A stretch of 64,000 bases of DNA. It comes from Desmodus rotundus. Lineage: Eukaryota > Chordata > Mammalia > Chiroptera > Phyllostomidae. The stretch covers positions 31,840,470-31,904,469 of the forward strand of contig NC_071394.1 in assembly GCF_022682495.2 (NCBI RefSeq). The letters are read 5' to 3'. Positions within the stretch are counted from its first letter, which is position 1. Each line of letters starts with the position of its first letter. A program made the position numbers and the translations under genes. This document shows positions 12,412 through 64,000 of the stretch, piece by piece. Under the pieces are notes generated by a model. That model did no database searches. It saw only the letters and a program-made list of their open reading frames with translations, and was not told the DNA's origin.

Positions 12412-13059
12412 GACATGTACGCTGTGTGCAGACTACCTGTGGTACCCAACTCGCACGCGTTTCATCTCAGGGCCTACACCACCGTTCTGGCTTTGATCGC
12501 ACTTCAACTCTCAGCTCCAGTCCCACCTTTCACAGGTCAAAGCCCTGACGACCACAGATGCACTTAAGAGCTTTCAGTGTCTCATACCCTGCTGGTTGTA
12601 GCACTTTCCAGGTTGCTGTTAATTATTGGTTAATACACCTGTTTCTTCTACTAACTGTAAGAACCTTCTGAGTAGCTGGGAAGTGGGAAGAGGTAGAAAT
12701 ATTGCTTGAATGAATGAGCACATCAAACTCTCCCTGCCGAAGAAAATACTCCTTTCTCTTCCCTCTTCTTTCTAAGCTGCACCATGAACCACGTCTATGA
12801 CACAGAGCACTAACAGCTGCTTCATGCCTCCTTGTATCCACGGCTGTGACTTCCACCACGGCCCCTTGCTGGAGAGGCTGGAGTGGATGAAGTAAAAGGC
12901 TCAGATATAGTCATTGGTCAGTTATTGATAGCAGTAATCTGAGTTTTAGTATCATAAAATTAACTTGTGAGCAAAATACAAATATAGTTGGAGGCAGAAA
13001 TTTTAAACTAAAAATTTTAAGAATTCCAGTGTTCATGGAATCCCAGTGTTCACGTTACT

Positions 13060-13260
13060 CACTATTTATTATACATCTGCCTAATGAAGTGGTAAGCATG
13101 GGCTATTAGTTCCATTGTAAAGGTGCAGAATAAAGCTCAAAGATGCCAAATGACTTCGTTTAAGGTTCCAAAGCTAGTAAGTGACAGGAGCAAAATTCTA
13201 ATTTGAATCCAGGGCTTCCGCTATAAATATGGAGCATTTTCCAGCAAGCCACACTGCTCG
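13060..13260 (-). repeat. MIR SINE
   Basis: GTTCCATTGTAAAGGTGCAG, GGTTCCAAAGCTAGTAAGTG and TTTGAATCCAGGGCTTCCGC follow the MIR core in reverse. Confidence 0.6.
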
Positions 13261-14194
13261 ACTTCTATTTATTTTCTTTCAGCTTTTATTCGTCAATATT
13301 TACAGACAACAAAAAGAATGCACATTTCAGGTTTATAAGCACTGAGTTAATGTTCATTTTGAATACTTCTCAATCTAGGTAACTAGTAGAGCCTTCTCAA
13401 AAAGCAGTTTGTTAAGAAAGCAGAAGACAAGTAAGCAAATATAAACATGTCTTAACAGAGGGGATGAGTGCAGAATGATTGGAGGAGCCTGCGCTTCCAG
13501 GGAGGACACAAGCACACAGCAGCTTGTAAAGAACCTGTAGGTGAATCTAGAGAATGTTTCACTATGAAATGATGAAGAGACTTATCGCATGGTTCTAAGT
13601 AATCAGTAAAATTAGGAATACAACATAAAAAAGCACAATCAGTTGGTGCTACAGAAATAGACAGAAGATTAAAACTGTGGAAAATTAGTCATGTGATCAT
13701 AACATTTAAATGATGGCAATGTGAACAGAGGACTCAACGGCATATGAACACAATTTTCTGTATCTAACCAAAATAAAATACTGTAAAAATAATAGTGTAG
13801 AATTTTTAAATGTCCTTTCTCTGTTTTAATTTATCAGCAGGTGAGTCAACTGATCCTATTGTTTTTGAGATTTCCACTTAAAAAGACATTCACACTAATA
13901 TGAACTTCTTACATGTGGGTAAGAGCGGAGTATCTGTCATATGCTTCTGTGCAGGTGGTTTTGAAAAAAATCCATGCTAGTATATTACGTCTGCAACTTT
14001 TATAAAGGGAGTCCTGTAATGTGACCTTTCAGGAATCAGAGTTTCCGACTCGATAGCCCTCCCTTTTTCTCCTCAGCAATTCTCAGGATTCAGGGAAACG
14101 TGTGAGATTCAACTTCGGCAGCGCTGGGGACTGCTGCCCCAGTATGCTGCATTTATTCGTGAGCGCTACTCCATGAAACACACAGTAACCAAAC

Positions 14195-61184
<46,990 letters not shown>

Positions 61185-61335
61185 TCAAAACACCTGCTTT
61201 GCATTAAAAGCACGTTAAGCACCTCAATAATACAGAAAAGTGAAACCTTCCCCATTCACATCAAAGTATTACAGAAACTAATTTTCCAAATCCTCAAAAT
61301 AACAAAATAATATTTTTTCTTCAAAAACTTCCTGT

Positions 61336-61570
61336 GCTCTGCCTGGTGTGGCTCAGTGGGTTAGGTGTTACCACACAGACCAAAAGGTCATCTGTTTGAT
61401 ATCCCGTCGGGCACACGCCTGGGTTGTGGGCCAGGTCCCCAGCTGGGGGAGTGCGATCGATGTTTCTCTCGCACATCAATGTTTCTTTCCCTCTCTTCCT
61501 CCTTCCCTTCCCCTCTCTTCCTCCTTCCCTTCCCCTCTCTCTGAAAATAAATAAATAAATCTTTAAATAA
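61336..61570 (+). mobile_element. Ves SINE in intron 3
   Basis: Starts GCTCTGCCTGGTGTGGCTCA. It carries a tandem duplication of a CT-rich unit (CCCTCTCTTCCTCCTTCCCT, twice near 61490-61530) and an (AATA)n tail. Confidence 0.9.
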
Positions 61571-62389
61571 CTTTTCCTGTTACACTGGTTATGGGGAAAC
61601 AAGCATTTTCGCAGACTGTTGCCATGTTTCTGCAACTTAGCTTTTGACAGCATCTACTAAAATTTTACATTCACCTACTGTACAACACTAAAAGTCCATT
61701 TTTAGATACCTAACCTACAGAAATACATGTACATGTGTATAAGGATATTCATCAAAGCATTATTGGTTAGAATATAACCTAAATATTTAAAATAACAAAG
61801 TAGATTATACTGTTAAGTGAAAAAAGTATGCTGTAAAACAATATTTTTGGTATGAAATATTTATATAAAAATACTACATATTTCCTGTGACTACAATGCA
61901 CATCTGTATGTTAAAAAGAGAAAAAATAGATCCTAAAAGGACACACACACACACAAAATGATAACAATTACTTTGGGGCTGAAGGAGTAATAGAGAAACA
62001 GCATTGCGAAAAAAGGCCAAAGACCGTTAGTCCCAATCATAATGTTATCCATACTCTCTTAAGGTTTTGCAAGGTGGTAAAAACAAATTTAACAGAAGTA
62101 AAGGTGAACAACTTATTCCTCCTACAGTCATCCTGTCTCAGTAAATGGCAACTCCATTTGATCATTTCCTCAGTTCATCTAGAATCTCCTCCTTTCACGC
62201 GTCACATAAAAAAAGAATTAGAAAACAAAGATGCAAATCCTGTCAGCTCTCTCTTCAAAGTGTATCCAGAAGCTGAATTATTCTCTCTGCTCCCATAACT
62301 ATTACCTTGGCCCAGTGCCATCATCTGTAACCAGGACTTATGTGACAGATTCCTAACTAGATCCCTGGTTCTATTCTCCAGGAAGAAGC
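61571..62389. other. Intron 3, unassigned
   Basis: AT-rich, with a short (AC)n at 61941-61955. Searched on the minus strand for TMEM67 exon 3 text (Cys-rich repeat) without finding it. Confidence 0.5.
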
Positions 62390-62900
62390 TACATTAAAAA
62401 CTAAATGTGATCATTTCACTCCTCTGAAAACCTTCCAATGGTCTTCCATCTCATACCAGTTCATTTCCAAGGTCACTATGTAGCCTAAAAGACCTTACAT
62501 GATCTGCAAACCATCCACTTCTCAGACCCATCTGCTTCTGCTTTCCTCCTCCTTTGCTACAGCCACGTTAGTATATTGCTGACCCTTGATTATACCAAGT
62601 ATGCACCCATCTTAGGACCTCTGCATCTGCTATTTATTCCCTCTGCCTAGAATGCCCAGTTTTGTCACTTCCTTCAAGCCTTTGCTCAGGCATCGTCGCC
62701 TTTCTAGCGAGGTCTTCCAAGATCATCCATGTAAAATAGCACCCTGCTGCCTCTCCCTTTGCTTTGTCCTATTTGTCCTCCTAGTACTTATCACCACCTG
62801 ACAGGTATACCCATTCATTTGTTTACTCTTTCTCTTGCCATTGGAATGTAAGCTTGATTCACTATTGTACCCTAGCACCTAGCATGTGTTGCTCTACAGA
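62390..62900 (+). repeat. L2 LINE 3' region (intron 3)
   Basis: CATTTCACTCCTCTGAAAAC, CTCTGCCTAGAATGCCCAGT, TCCTTCAAGCCTTTGCTCAG and ACTATTGTACCCTAGCACCT are clear sense L2 text. Confidence 0.7.
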
Positions 62901-64000
62901 TATTTTTTTTAATTAGAAAGATTTAAAATTGGGAGGTTTCACCTAAAACCTTTGTATTTCTGGCATCTCAAAAAATAGGCAAGTCTGTTTTCCTGGGTTC
63001 CATGTGATGACAATCTGCTAGAGCTGAACTGGGGCTTGCTAGTGCCCTTTAGCTTAAAGGCCCTTTGGTGAAATGAAATTTTAAAATAAATTTTAAAATT
63101 TATTTTAATGTTTTATCAGCAGATATTTACAAATAAATGATTAAGTATGATGACACTTCCATGAAAATTTTCAAGGCTGTATAGAGACAAACAAATACAT
63201 GAAGCATTTCTGGAAAAATACAACAGATAGCAGTCAGATTAATCTGAATCATTTCCCTGTGGAGAATGTTTGATGAAATGTCTATACCTATAGACTATTA
63301 TGTCATTCAAGGCCTTCCACAATCTGGACCAATGCACCTTTAAACTCAGCAAACTGATATTCCCTTCATAGTCAATCTGGATTTTTTACATTTATGCTAA
63401 CACCCCTGCTCACACTTTAACTTCTGCCTGGAATAGTCTCTTGCTACCTTTGAAACACCATTAATCCTTCAAGGTCCAATCATTACACTGCCTTCTCATG
63501 GCAACCTTTCCACACAACCCTGGTTGTTCCTTACAGAACATTTATTGCCTATAGTGGTCAACTGATTATTTAACATGTATGCCCCTTGTGAAAAATCTTT
63601 TATTGCTCTCCTGCTCTGCACATTATTTTTCCATATGTGTGCCCTGCCTTCTAAATAATTTTAAATCAATTGATGGTAGGAATTTTTCCATTAAGAATGA
63701 TATTTAAAGAGGTAATATTCAAACTGTAAAAATAAAAGGCACAGAAGGATTCAAAGTGAAAATTAAGCCTCTTTCCCAACCCCTTCCCTCCAGACACTCA
63801 GTTCTCCACCTGAAGCGAGCATTGCTACTAGTTTCTTATGAATTCTTCCAGAATAGGCTATGCATGTACATGCCTATACAAGCATGTATACATATATAAT
63901 CTTTTTTAGAAAACATAAATGATAGCATACCAAATACATAAAATAGTGCTGATAAATAGCAGGCACTCAATAAATATTCGTGTATGGATAAATAAACTTC
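62901..64000. other. Intron 3 to window edge, partly L2
   Basis: Contains the L2 at 63300-63660, a 28-bp palindrome at 63081-63108 and MIR/L2-like tail text near 63940-63985. No exon of TMEM67 found. Confidence 0.45.
63300..63660 (+). repeat. L2 LINE 3' region (intron 3)
   Basis: CCTTCCACAATCTGGACCAA, ACTTCTGCCTGGAATAGTCT, CTTCAAGGTCCAATCATTAC and ATGGCAACCTTTCCACACAA follow sense L2 order. Confidence 0.65.

Larger units (their letters stand above)
11451..14194. other. Intergenic between TMEM67 poly(A) site and old repeats
   Basis: Holds only the MITE at 12313 and MIR at 13060. Other sequence is unassigned. Several 70-110-codon frames at 11400-11960 overlap on both strands and look incidental. 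Confidence 0.45.

Noticed and set aside
14113..14160. Strings resembling U6 snRNA (CTTCGGCAGC and ATTCGTGA)
   Set aside because: Spacing is about 42 nt against about 76 in U6, and the middle does not match; taken as chance.

Overview
The window is nuclear DNA of a placental mammal, almost certainly a bat of the Yangochiroptera. It holds nine tRNA-derived Ves-type SINEs, three ORF1-only L1 derivatives plus one L1 of about 7 kb, and older MIR, L2, MER5-like, mariner and MaLR copies. There are no operons, CRISPR arrays or prokaryotic signals. No Helitron or piggyBac copy, both typical of vespertilionid bats, was recognised, which weakly favours another yangochiropteran family.

The one protein-coding gene is TMEM67 (meckelin, a ciliary transition-zone membrane protein), on the minus strand. 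Twenty-five consecutive coding exons can be placed to the base from 61090 down to the stop codon at 15379-15381. They match exons 4 to 28 of the 28-exon human gene. They splice to 2582 nt, equal to human residues 136-995 plus the stop, with no frameshift, internal stop or net length change. Exons 1-3, the signal peptide and the promoter lie beyond base 64000. The 3' UTR runs to about 14195, with a single canonical poly(A) signal at 14217-14222.

Bases 1-14190 are intergenic sequence downstream of TMEM67. They hold old L2, MIR and L1 fragments, three Ves SINEs, an ORF1-only L1 derivative, an MLT1-like LTR split by a SINE, a short Tc1/mariner MITE and a strong CTCF-like motif. Introns carry the other mobile elements. 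Intron 23 is about 10 kb because of the 7-kb antisense L1. Intron 6 holds an ORF1-only L1. Intron 7 holds a mariner split by a SINE.

The most unusual features are: a diverged partial copy of exon 12 in intron 13 with a good splice acceptor; a 109-bp direct duplication (2 mismatches) flanking the in-frame exon 11; an ORF1-only L1 family whose copies share one deletion junction and an open ORF2 stub; and a perfect U12-like donor on intron 26. I found no new multi-gene system; this is a conserved gene in a repeat-rich mammalian locus.
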